The position numbers and the translations under genes are program-made. From contig NZ_JBQCEE010000064.1 in the NCBI RefSeq assembly GCF_051960575.1, positions 1 to 32,369 on the forward strand: a stretch of 32,369 bases of DNA, read 5' to 3'. Within the stretch, counting starts at the first letter, position 1. The number at the start of each line of letters is the position of its first letter. Positions 15,106-22,790 of this stretch are shown here, piece by piece. The notes beneath the pieces were generated by a model. It was not told the origin of the DNA. It was given only the letters and a program-made list of their open reading frames with translations, and ran no database searches. The stretch comes from JBQCEE01 sp051960575 (GTDB taxonomy: Bacteria > Actinomycetota > Actinomycetes > Mycobacteriales > Jatrophihabitantaceae).

Positions 15106-16197
15106 ATGCGTCTGCGGCGTCGTTGGTCCGCACTGCTGCTCGTCCCCGCGCTGGTCGCCGCCGCCCTCACCGCGACCTCGGTCGCCGGCGGCACCGCGCC
15201 CGCGGCCGCGGCGAGCGTGCCGAACCCGACCGACCCGCTGCGCGGCCCGCACTGGGGCGTCTACACGGGCAACACCGACAACATCTGGCCGGCCTACACC
15301 GCGGCCACCGGCACCACCCGCACGCTGCTCGGCAGGATCGCGCTGCGCCCGCGGGTGCGCTGGTTCGGGTCGTGGTCGACCACCGACAGCATCGCGGACA
15401 TGATCCACCAGTACGTCCTGAACGCGCAGCACGGCGATCCGAACACCCTCGTCCAGCTGGCGATCTTCCGGCTCTGGCCGTACGGCGAGGGCGCGGCGAA
15501 CCGGGCGTGGAGCGCCGCCGACCAGGCCGCGTACCGCGGCTGGATCGACGCCGCCGCCCGCGGCATCGGCGGCAGCAGGGTCGCGATCATCCTCGAGCCG
15601 GACGAGGGCGTGGCGCTGCCGGGCTGGCGTCCGGACGTCAAGGAGGCGCTCGTGCGCTACGCCGCTTGGCGGTTCGCGGCGCTCCCCCGCGCCACCACCT
15701 ATCTCGAGGCGAGCGCACCCGACTGGCTGCGCATCCCGCAGGCCGTCGCGATGCTGAAGGCCAGCGGCATCCAGTACGTGCGCGGCTTCGCGCTCAACGC
15801 GACGCACTACGACACCACGGCGGCCAACGTGCGCTACGGACGCAACCTGGTCATCGCCCTGCACGACGCCGGGGTCGCGTGGAAGCACTTCGTGGTGAAC
15901 ACCGCCGACAACGGGCGCGGCTTCACCTGGCAGCAGTACTGGGCGGCGCACCCGCACGGCGACTTCGACAACGCCGAGACGTGCACCAGCCGCACGCAAC
16001 AGCGGTGCGTGACGCTGGGCGTCCCGCCCACCACGGACGTCGCGAACCCGCGCTGGGGCCTGCCGTCGACCGTCGCCGGCTGGGCGGCCAAGTGGTGCGA
16101 CGGCTACCTCTGGTACGGCCGGCCGTGGCTGGTGCGCCAGGCCGCGCCGTGGGACCAGCGCCGCGCCCTGGCGGTGGCGAGCACGACGCCGTACTGA
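15106..16197 (+). CDS. Secreted glycoside hydrolase family 6-like protein
   Basis: This 363-aa protein has a signal peptide: MRLRRRW, a hydrophobic core and AAAAS near residue 37. The mature part has GH6 features: WIDAAARGIGGSRVAIILEPDEG (catalytic-acid motif EPD, D166), YLEASAPDWL, FALNATHYDTTAANVRYG, and VVNTADNGRGFT near 264-274. GH6 enzymes cut beta-1,4-glucan with inversion. The usual second Asp motif (YDLPxRDC or YNIPGRDC) appears replaced by AIFRLWPYGEG (119-129), so activity or substrate may differ. No carbohydrate-binding module is present. Cys293 and Cys301 could pair. AAAGGTGGG precedes the ATG. It could trim polysaccharide in the wall or environment. Confidence 0.85.
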   Translation: MRLRRRWSALLLVPALVAAALTATSVAGGTAPAAAASVPNPTDPLRGPHWGVYTGNTDNIWPAYTAATGTTRTLLGRIALRPRVRWFGSWSTTDSIADMIHQYVLNAQHGDPNTLVQLAIFRLWPYGEGAANRAWSAADQAAYRGWIDAAARGIGGSRVAIILEPDEGVALPGWRPDVKEALVRYAAWRFAALPRATTYLEASAPDWLRIPQAVAMLKASGIQYVRGFALNATHYDTTAANVRYGRNLVIALHDAGVAWKHFVVNTADNGRGFTWQQYWAAHPHGDFDNAETCTSRTQQRCVTLGVPPTTDVANPRWGLPSTVAGWAAKWCDGYLWYGRPWLVRQAAPWDQRRALAVASTTPY

Positions 16198-16215
16198 CCC
16201 CGCGGGCCGGCACCC

Positions 16216-17142
16216 CTACTGCTGGGGGCGTCCCAGCGCCGACGCCTCGGCCAGGATCGCCTCGGTCGGGCGCGGCGGCGTGCGGCCGTCGCGCAGCCCG
16301 CGGCGCAGCCCCGACCACAGCGTCGGGCGGTCGTGGCTGCGGGCCAGCGTGCGGGCCCACCGCCGCAGCGTCGAGCCGCCGTAGACCAGCCGCTCCCACC
16401 GGGCGAGCGCGTCGCTGTAGCGGAACAGCCACACCTTGTTACGCACCTCGTAGTAGAAGCGCGCCCCGGGGTCGACGTCGGTCGAGCCGAAGGTGGCCGT
16501 CTTGTGCACCACCACGCTGTCGGGGCAGAGCACGCCGGTGCCGTCGCGGATGAGCCGGGCGGTGTACTCGAAGTCGTCGTTCCAGAGGAAGTAGTCGGCG
16601 ACCGGCAGCCCGCGCTCGCGGATGACCTCGGCGTCGAACAGCGCCGACACGAACGACGCGCTGCGGATCGGCACCCCGCGGGCCAGTTCCGCGGCGACCC
16701 GCAGGCGGCGCGGGGCGAACGGTCGCGGGCGCGGGGTGTTCATCGGATGCGGCCGGCCGTCGGTCCAGACGACCCGGCTGGCGAGCACCGCAGGTCGCGG
16801 CAGCGGGTGCACCTCGCGGGCCCGCAGCAGCGCGGCGAGGGCGTCGGGTTCGGGCACGGTGTCGTCGTCCATGACCCACACCAGGGCGGCCCGGTCGGCG
16901 AGCGCGGCGGCGATACCGGCCGCGAACCCGCCGGCGCCGCCGGTGTTCGCGCTCATCGTGACGAGCCGGACGTCGGGGTGCTCGGTGCGCACGAGGTCGG
17001 CGGTGCCGTCGGTCGAGGCGTTGTCGACGACGATGATCACGTCCGGACGGCGGGTCTGTGCGGCCACCGCCGCCAGTGCCTCGGTGAGCAGCGCGCGCCG
17101 GTTGTAGGTCACGACGACGGCGGCGACACGATCGGTGGTCAT
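16216..17142 (-). CDS. Family 2 glycosyltransferase, GlfT1-like
   Basis: This 308-aa cytoplasmic GT-A fold protein opens with VAAVVVTYNRRALLTEAL and VVDNASTDGT. It then has the NTGGAGGFAAG motif (66-76) typical of galactofuranosyl- and rhamnosyltransferases, the metal-binding DDD (92-94), and WNDDFEYTARL (187-197) with a following His213 as acceptor-site elements. The NTGGAGG stretch and the neighbours Glf and GlfT2 suggest it starts the galactan by adding the first galactofuranose residues, as GlfT1 does. A rhamnosyltransferase role cannot be excluded. Its ATG overlaps a TGA in another frame of the sulfotransferase's tail region (ATGA). Confidence 0.85.
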   Translation of the reverse strand: MTTDRVAAVVVTYNRRALLTEALAAVAAQTRRPDVIIVVDNASTDGTADLVRTEHPDVRLVTMSANTGGAGGFAAGIAAALADRAALVWVMDDDTVPEPDALAALLRAREVHPLPRPAVLASRVVWTDGRPHPMNTPRPRPFAPRRLRVAAELARGVPIRSASFVSALFDAEVIRERGLPVADYFLWNDDFEYTARLIRDGTGVLCPDSVVVHKTATFGSTDVDPGARFYYEVRNKVWLFRYSDALARWERLVYGGSTLRRWARTLARSHDRPTLWSGLRRGLRDGRTPPRPTEAILAEASALGRPQQ

Positions 17143-17212
17143 ACGCCCCGTCCCGCGAGCTGACGGGCGGTCTGCCTGGCCCGTGGCGGCAGCAGCGAGG
17201 CGGCCACCGGCG

Positions 17213-18463
17213 TCACCGGACGTCCGAGCGCTGTGCCCTCGCCCGCAACCGCCGTGCCGTGTTCACCGTGTGCCAGTAGCCCCGGCGCAGCCGGTGCAGC
17301 GCCGGGCTGCGCTGGCTCAGCGCGATGAGCGCCGCCTTCACCGTCGGCGTGTTGCTCGGGCGCGGTTCCTCGGTGGTACCGGGCCGCTGCACGCCCTCGA
17401 CCTCGGCGCGCTCGACCAGCAGGGCGTCGATCGCGTCGATGGCGGCCTCGAGCAACTGCTCGGCGGTGGCGTCGGCAGGTCGCGGACGCGGACCGGTGAC
17501 CGGCCTCGGCAGGAGGTCCTCCAGGTCGCCGACGACGCGGTAGCCGCCGCGCTGCAGGCCCTCGACGACGATCTCGCCCTGCTCGCGCGCCCACTTGTCA
17601 CGCGACTCGGGCAGTTCGAGCCGCGACGACGACGCGCCCGCGCGGTTCGCGAGCGCGTCGTGGGCCAGCAGGTCCTTCACGAACCGCTGGTAGAACCAGT
17701 CGGGCACCTGCTCGGGCAGGGTGAGGTTGATGCGCCGGATCACCTCGGTCTCGGTGAGCCCGAGCGAGGCGTTGCTGCGCGCGAGGGAGGTGTCGAGCGC
17801 GCCGGGCGGCAGGCCGGTGACCTGGCAGAACCGCTCCCACAGCAGCCCGCGGGGCGCGCCCCGGTGCGGCACCGTGATGACGTGCAGGTGGTCGAGCGGC
17901 ACGTGCTGCCGCCACACGTCGAGGACCGCGAGGGTGTCGTGGACGCGCCAGAACCAGTACTTGCGGCGGTCCGGCGAGAGCGCCTCGTGATCGATGACGT
18001 CGCCGAGCCAGTCCTCCCAGCCCCGGCCGTTGCGGTGCTTGACCGTCTCCTGCCACTCGGCCGGCAGCAGCGTGCCCATGTCACGCACGGTCAGGATGAC
18101 GTGCAGGTCGGCGGCGTCGAGGGACGCGACCGCGCGGCCGGCCTGCTCGCCGTCCAGGGCCGCGAACAGCTCGTGGCTGATGACCGCGGCCTTCGGGGCG
18201 CGCAGCGCCTGCCGGGCGAGGCGGTCCCAGCTGCCGTGGAAGCCGCCGGCCGGGTCGTTCGGCAGCGGGACGACGCCGCGGAGGTCCTGCGCCGCCTTCC
18301 AGTGCGCGACCGGCCGGGCACCCGGGAGCATGAAGCCGTGATGCGCCAGTTCGGACCGGTTGCGCCACAGCACCTGCTGCAGGAACGTCGTGCCGGTCTT
18401 CGGCTCGCCGACGTGCAGGAACACCGTCGGTGTGGGCACGGACGACAAGCCACCACTGGTCAC
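17213..18463 (-). CDS. Sulfotransferase family protein
   Basis: This protein of about 416 aa has the PAPS-binding loop VFLHVGEPKTGTTFLQQVLW (about 14-33, PKTGTT at 21-26) close to the N-terminus. The second phosphate-binding motif is DLHVILTVRDMGTLLPAEW, and YWFWRVHDTLAVLDVW follows. It would transfer sulfate from PAPS to a hydroxyl, probably of a sugar or glycolipid given its place beside galactan glycosyltransferases. The C-terminal third is Arg/Pro-rich and likely disordered. The start is the GTG that has GGGAGG ten bases upstream; an in-frame GTG six codons earlier is the alternative. The tail after the stop remains open in another frame, which may reveal a frameshift. Confidence 0.85.
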   Translation of the reverse strand: MTSGGLSSVPTPTVFLHVGEPKTGTTFLQQVLWRNRSELAHHGFMLPGARPVAHWKAAQDLRGVVPLPNDPAGGFHGSWDRLARQALRAPKAAVISHELFAALDGEQAGRAVASLDAADLHVILTVRDMGTLLPAEWQETVKHRNGRGWEDWLGDVIDHEALSPDRRKYWFWRVHDTLAVLDVWRQHVPLDHLHVITVPHRGAPRGLLWERFCQVTGLPPGALDTSLARSNASLGLTETEVIRRINLTLPEQVPDWFYQRFVKDLLAHDALANRAGASSSRLELPESRDKWAREQGEIVVEGLQRGGYRVVGDLEDLLPRPVTGPRPRPADATAEQLLEAAIDAIDALLVERAEVEGVQRPGTTEEPRPSNTPTVKAALIALSQRSPALHRLRRGYWHTVNTARRLRARAQRSDVR

Positions 18464-18592
18464 AGCAGTCACACCTCCCACACGCCGTTCGGCAGCACCG
18501 CCCCGCGAAGATCCCTCGTCCGGGGTGTCTCACGCTAGCGGATGCCCCTGGCGACGCGGCTCGCGCTGCACGACCGGATCGGCCGGACGGGG

Positions 18593-18598
18593 TACCCT
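18593..18598 (+). promoter_or_regulatory. Possible -10 of the galactan operon
   Basis: TACCCT fits TANNNT, 44 bases before the TTG start of the first plus-strand glycosyltransferase. It lies in the 179-base divergent gap with the sulfotransferase. No clear -35 was found. Confidence 0.35.
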
Positions 18599-18642
18599 CG
18601 GAAGGTCCGACGCACCTCCTGCCGCCGAGTCCGGAGCCCTTC

Positions 18643-19557
18643 TTGCCCGAGCCGTTCGCACTGCTGCTGCCAGTCTGCGACAGCGACTCGGAGCAGTTCC
18701 TCACCCGCGCCTTCACCAGTGCGGTGGTCGACCAGACCCTGCGTCCGGACGAGGTCGTGCTGGTGCGCGACGGCGCGGTGCACGCGTCCCTGCAGCAGAC
18801 CATCGACACGCTGCGCGCGCAGAGCCCGGTGCCGGTGAAGTACGTGCCGCTCCCCCACAACGGCGGTCTCGGCCGGGCGCTCGACGCCGGCCTGGAGGCG
18901 AGCTCGTACGACGTCGTGGCCCGCATGGATGCCGACGACGTCTCGATGCCCCACCGCTTCGCCGTGCAGCTGCCCCTCATCGCCGAGGCCGACATCCTCG
19001 GCGCGGCGCTGCTCGAGTTCGGCACCGACATCGACGACATCGTCGGCAAGCGGGTGCCGCCGACGCAGCCGGACGAGATCCGCGCCTACGCCCGGCTGCA
19101 CGACCCGTTCAACCACCCGACGGTGGTCTACCGGCGGCAGGCGGTCCTCGCGTCCGGCGGCTACGGCGACCTGCCGCTCATGGAGGACTACTGGCTGTTC
19201 GCGCGCATGCTCGCCGACGGCGCGGAGCCGCTGAACGTGGCGGAGCCACTGCTCTACTACCGTGTCGGGGCGGGCGCCTACCAGCGCCGCGGCGGCACCA
19301 CCCTGCTGCAGTCGGAGCTGCAGCTGCAGCGGCTGATGCGCAACGGGGGCATCACCACCCCGGCGCAGTACGCCCGCAACCTGATGGTGCGGGGCAGCTA
19401 CCGGCTCGTGCCGTGGCAGCTGCGGCGTGCGGTGTACCGGCGGGTCTTCGTGAGCCGCCACGACCACCCCGCGGCGGCGGCCGAACCGCCGACGCCGCCC
19501 GAGCGCCCCGAACACCCCGACCGACCGGACCGACCCACCGTGGGAGCAGCAGCGTGA
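18643..19557 (+). CDS. Family 2 glycosyltransferase
   Basis: This 304-aa GT-A enzyme has ALLLPVCDSDSEQFLTRAFTS, then LVRDGA, NGGLGRALDAGLE and the metal site RMDADD (94-99). A typical acceptor-region motif, LMEDYWLFARML, follows. The final 35 residues are Pro-rich. It resembles AmsE-type transferases of exopolysaccharide loci; the sugar cannot be told. The TTG start is supported by CGGAG seven bases upstream and by the fold beginning at once. An upstream ATG would run through the promoter region. It overlaps glf by 4 bp (GTGA), so it probably works in the same glycan pathway. Confidence 0.88.
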   Translation: MPEPFALLLPVCDSDSEQFLTRAFTSAVVDQTLRPDEVVLVRDGAVHASLQQTIDTLRAQSPVPVKYVPLPHNGGLGRALDAGLEASSYDVVARMDADDVSMPHRFAVQLPLIAEADILGAALLEFGTDIDDIVGKRVPPTQPDEIRAYARLHDPFNHPTVVYRRQAVLASGGYGDLPLMEDYWLFARMLADGAEPLNVAEPLLYYRVGAGAYQRRGGTTLLQSELQLQRLMRNGGITTPAQYARNLMVRGSYRLVPWQLRRAVYRRVFVSRHDHPAAAAEPPTPPERPEHPDRPDRPTVGAAA

Positions 19558-20723
19558 CATCCGACATCGTGATCGTCGGGTCGGGATTCTTCGGGCTGAC
19601 GATCGCGGAGCGGTGTGCCCGCGAACTCGGCCTCAACGTGCGCGTCATCGAGCGCCGCGACCACCTCGGCGGCAACGCCTACAGCGAACCCGAGCCGCAG
19701 ACCGGCATCGAGATCCACCGCTACGGCGCGCACCTGTTCCACACCTCGAACGAGCGGGTGTGGAAGTACGCCAACCGGTTCACGACCTTCACCGGCTACC
19801 AGCACCGGGTGTTCTCGAACTACGAGGACCAGATCTACGCGCTGCCGATCAACCTCGGCACGGTGTGCAGCTTCTTCGGCAAGGCGATGACGCCGGACGA
19901 GGCGCGCGCGCTGATCCGCGAGCAGGCCGGCGAGATCGACACCGCCGAGGCGACCAACCTCGAGGAGAAGGCGATCTCGCTCATCGGCCGCCCGCTCTAC
20001 GAGGCCTTCATCAAGGGCTACACGGCCAAGCAGTGGCAGACCGACCCGCGCGAGCTGCCCGCCGAGATCATCACGCGGCTGCCGGTGCGCTACACGTTCG
20101 ACAACCGCTACTTCGCCGACACGCACGAGGGGCTGCCGACCGACGGCTACACCGCGTGGCTCGAGCGGATGGCCGACCACCCGAAGATCTCGATCGAGCT
20201 CGGCGTCGACTTCCTCGAGCACCGCGACGAGCTGGTCGGCTCGGTGCCGGTCGTCTACACCGGCCCGATCGACGCCTACTTCGACTTCGTCGAGGGCGAC
20301 CTCGGCTGGCGCACGCTCGACTTCGAGCTCGAGGTGCTCGACACCGGCGACTTCCAGGGCACCTCGGTGATGAACTACGCCGGCGAGGACGTCCCGTTCA
20401 CCCGCATCCACGAGTTCCGGCACTTCCACCCCGAGCGCAGCAGCTACCCCACCGACCGCACGGTGATCATGCGCGAGTTCTCGCGGTTCGCCGGCCACGA
20501 CGACGAGCCGTACTACCCCGTCGACACGGCCACCGACCGCGAGCGGCTGCTGAAGTACCGCGCGCTGGCCAAGCGTGAGCCGAACGTGTTGTTCGGCGGC
20601 CGGCTGGGCACCTACAAGTACCTGGACATGCACATGGCCATCGCCTCCGCGCTGACCATGTTCGACAACACCCTGCGTCCGCACTTCGAGGCGGGCGCCG
20701 ACCTGACAGGAGACGACGCGTGA
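19554..20723 (+). CDS. glf: UDP-galactopyranose mutase
   Basis: This 389-aa flavoenzyme converts UDP-galactopyranose to UDP-galactofuranose, the donor for galactan. FAD binding is shown by IVIVGSGFFGLTIAE (5-19) and the next motif RRDHLGGNAY (34-43). GAHLFHT (58-64) is the flavin-contact stretch. YTAKQWQTDPRELP, VRYTFDNRYF and the C-terminal FGGRLGTYKYLDMHMAI are strong family marks. GTG is used because it overlaps the previous stop and has GGGAGCAGC upstream. Length is normal for the family. It is the middle gene of a three-gene overlapping operon ending in GlfT2. Confidence 0.97.
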   Translation: MTSDIVIVGSGFFGLTIAERCARELGLNVRVIERRDHLGGNAYSEPEPQTGIEIHRYGAHLFHTSNERVWKYANRFTTFTGYQHRVFSNYEDQIYALPINLGTVCSFFGKAMTPDEARALIREQAGEIDTAEATNLEEKAISLIGRPLYEAFIKGYTAKQWQTDPRELPAEIITRLPVRYTFDNRYFADTHEGLPTDGYTAWLERMADHPKISIELGVDFLEHRDELVGSVPVVYTGPIDAYFDFVEGDLGWRTLDFELEVLDTGDFQGTSVMNYAGEDVPFTRIHEFRHFHPERSSYPTDRTVIMREFSRFAGHDDEPYYPVDTATDRERLLKYRALAKREPNVLFGGRLGTYKYLDMHMAIASALTMFDNTLRPHFEAGADLTGDDA

Positions 20724-22762
20724 CGGTCGAGGCCGCTGGCCCGGGGGCGGACACGACCGGCACCGGGGGGCGCGCGCTGCGCACCCTCGCGCGCGTCGTG
20801 CTGCCGGGCAACGCCGATCTCGACGTCGTGCCGCTCTACGTCGAGACGAAGATCGAGCGCGGCGCCTCTGCGGCGGCCGCGGAGGAGAGCGGGCACGGCG
20901 AGACGGCCGAGGACGAGGGCGGCGTGCGGCACGCCGCCGCCGTCGAGCAGCAGTCCGAGGTGCAGTACGGCGTGGGCGCGCGGGGCATGGGCGACATCGC
21001 CGGCCGTCGCAGCGCCGAGATCCACGCCGGGTCGCGGGTCTCGTTCGGCACCTACTTCAACGCCTTCCCGGCCGGCTACTGGCGTCGGTGGACGGTGCTC
21101 GAGGAGGTCGTGCTGCGGGCGCAGCTGACCGGCACCGGCACGCTGGTCGTGTACCGCTCGACCGCGTCGGGCCACAGCTACCCGGTCGAGTCGCTGCCGA
21201 TCGACGGTCCGACCGACATCGAGCTGGCGCTGCCGCTGGACAAGTTCGTCGACGGCGGCTGGTACTGGTTCGACGTCGCCGCCGGACGCACCGGCGCCAC
21301 GCTGGTGCAGGCCGAGTGGGCCGCCCGCACCGACCGCCTGACCCCGGGCCGCCTCAGCATCGGCATCACGACGTTCAACCGCACCGAGATGTGCGTGCGC
21401 GGCCTGGCCGTGCTGGCCCAGTCGCCCGACCTGCTCGAGGTGCTCGACCACATCTACGTCGTCGACCAGGGCACGCAGAAGGTCAGCGAGCACCCCGACT
21501 ACGCGATGGCGACCAAGCCGTTCGAGGACCGGCTGCGGCTCATCGAGCAGGGCAACCTGGGCGGCTCGGGCGGCTTCGCCCGCGCCATGGACGAGACGGT
21601 GCAGGCAGGACGCAGCGACTACGTCCTGCTGCTCGACGACGACGTCGAGACCGAGCCCGAGAGCATGCTGCGCGCGATCGCGTTCGCCGACCACGCCCGT
21701 CGGCCGACGATCGTCGGCGGGCACATGTTCAGCCTCTACAACCGCAGCGTGCTGCACGCCTTCGGCGAGTGGGTGCAGCCGTACAACTGGTGGTGGGGCG
21801 CCGCGCCGTACACGCGCACCCAGCACGACTTCGGCCGCCGCAACCTGCGCAACACCGCCTGGCTGCACCAGCGCATCGACGTCGACTACAACGGCTGGTG
21901 GATGTGCATGATCCCCACCGCGGCCGTGCGCGAACTGGGGCTGTCGCTGCCGGTCTTCATCAAGTGGGACGACGCCGAGTACGGCCTGCGGGCCAAGGAG
22001 GCCGGCGTCCCGACCGTGTCGCTGCCGGGCATGGCCGTCTGGCACGTGCCGTGGCAGGACAAGAACGACGCGCTCGACTGGCAGGCGTACTACCACCTTC
22101 GCAACCGGCTCGTCGCCGCGCTGCTCCACTCGCCCTACCCGCGCGGCGGGTCGGTGGTCACCGAGAACCTCGAGTTCCAGTTCCGGCACGTGTTGTCGAT
22201 GCAGTACTCGACCGCCGAGATGCGGCTGATGGCCATCGAGGACGTGCTGTCCGGCCCCGACCACCTGCACCGCGACCTGCCGCGCAAGCTCGGTGAGTTG
22301 CGCACCCTGCGCAAGCGCTACGACGACGCCACGACGCAGGTCGACCAGGAGCACTTCCCCCGCGTCGTGCGCAAGAAGCCGCCGAAGCGCGGCCGCGAGC
22401 CCGAGCCGCCGAAGAACCCGGTGTCGCTGGTCGTCAAGGCCGCGATCGCCGCGGTCAAGCAGCTGCGGCCGGTCGAGCCCGCCGACCTCGAGCACCCGCA
22501 GGCGATCGTCCCGAGTCAGCGCGCCGAGTGGTGGGTGCTCGCCGGCCTCGACGGCGCCCTCGTGTCCTCGGCCGACGGCACCGGCACGGCCTGGTACAAG
22601 CGCGACCCGCGCCAGTTCCGCGAGCTGATGAAGCGCAGCTCGGCGCTGCACAGCCGGCTGCTGCGCGAGTGGCCGCAGCTGGCCGAGCAGTACCGCGCTG
22701 CCGCGGGCGAGTTCACCTCGCCCGAGCGCTGGCGCGAGACGTTCCGCGCGTCGACCTCCTGA
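20720..22762 (+). CDS. glfT2: Galactofuranosyltransferase GlfT2
   Basis: This 680-aa processive polymerase builds the galactan chain from UDP-galactofuranose. The N-terminal beta-sandwich includes VSFGTYFNAFPAGYWRRW (107-124). The GT-A domain begins at LSIGITTFNRTEMC (about 212). GNLGGSGGFARAM (278-290), the metal-binding DDD (306-308), NGWWMCMIP (391-399), the catalytic WDDAEYG (416-422) and H442 in WHVPWQDK are all present. The C-terminal helices run to the end. Residues about 45-100, between PLYVETK and AGSRVSFG, form an Ala/Glu-rich insertion longer than I recall in mycobacterial GlfT2. GTG overlaps the glf stop. It is peripheral at the membrane in known cases. Confidence 0.96.
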   Translation: MTVEAAGPGADTTGTGGRALRTLARVVLPGNADLDVVPLYVETKIERGASAAAAEESGHGETAEDEGGVRHAAAVEQQSEVQYGVGARGMGDIAGRRSAEIHAGSRVSFGTYFNAFPAGYWRRWTVLEEVVLRAQLTGTGTLVVYRSTASGHSYPVESLPIDGPTDIELALPLDKFVDGGWYWFDVAAGRTGATLVQAEWAARTDRLTPGRLSIGITTFNRTEMCVRGLAVLAQSPDLLEVLDHIYVVDQGTQKVSEHPDYAMATKPFEDRLRLIEQGNLGGSGGFARAMDETVQAGRSDYVLLLDDDVETEPESMLRAIAFADHARRPTIVGGHMFSLYNRSVLHAFGEWVQPYNWWWGAAPYTRTQHDFGRRNLRNTAWLHQRIDVDYNGWWMCMIPTAAVRELGLSLPVFIKWDDAEYGLRAKEAGVPTVSLPGMAVWHVPWQDKNDALDWQAYYHLRNRLVAALLHSPYPRGGSVVTENLEFQFRHVLSMQYSTAEMRLMAIEDVLSGPDHLHRDLPRKLGELRTLRKRYDDATTQVDQEHFPRVVRKKPPKRGREPEPPKNPVSLVVKAAIAAVKQLRPVEPADLEHPQAIVPSQRAEWWVLAGLDGALVSSADGTGTAWYKRDPRQFRELMKRSSALHSRLLREWPQLAEQYRAAAGEFTSPERWRETFRASTS

Positions 22763-22790
22763 CGCATCCGCCCCGCTGCGCCCGCGCCGC

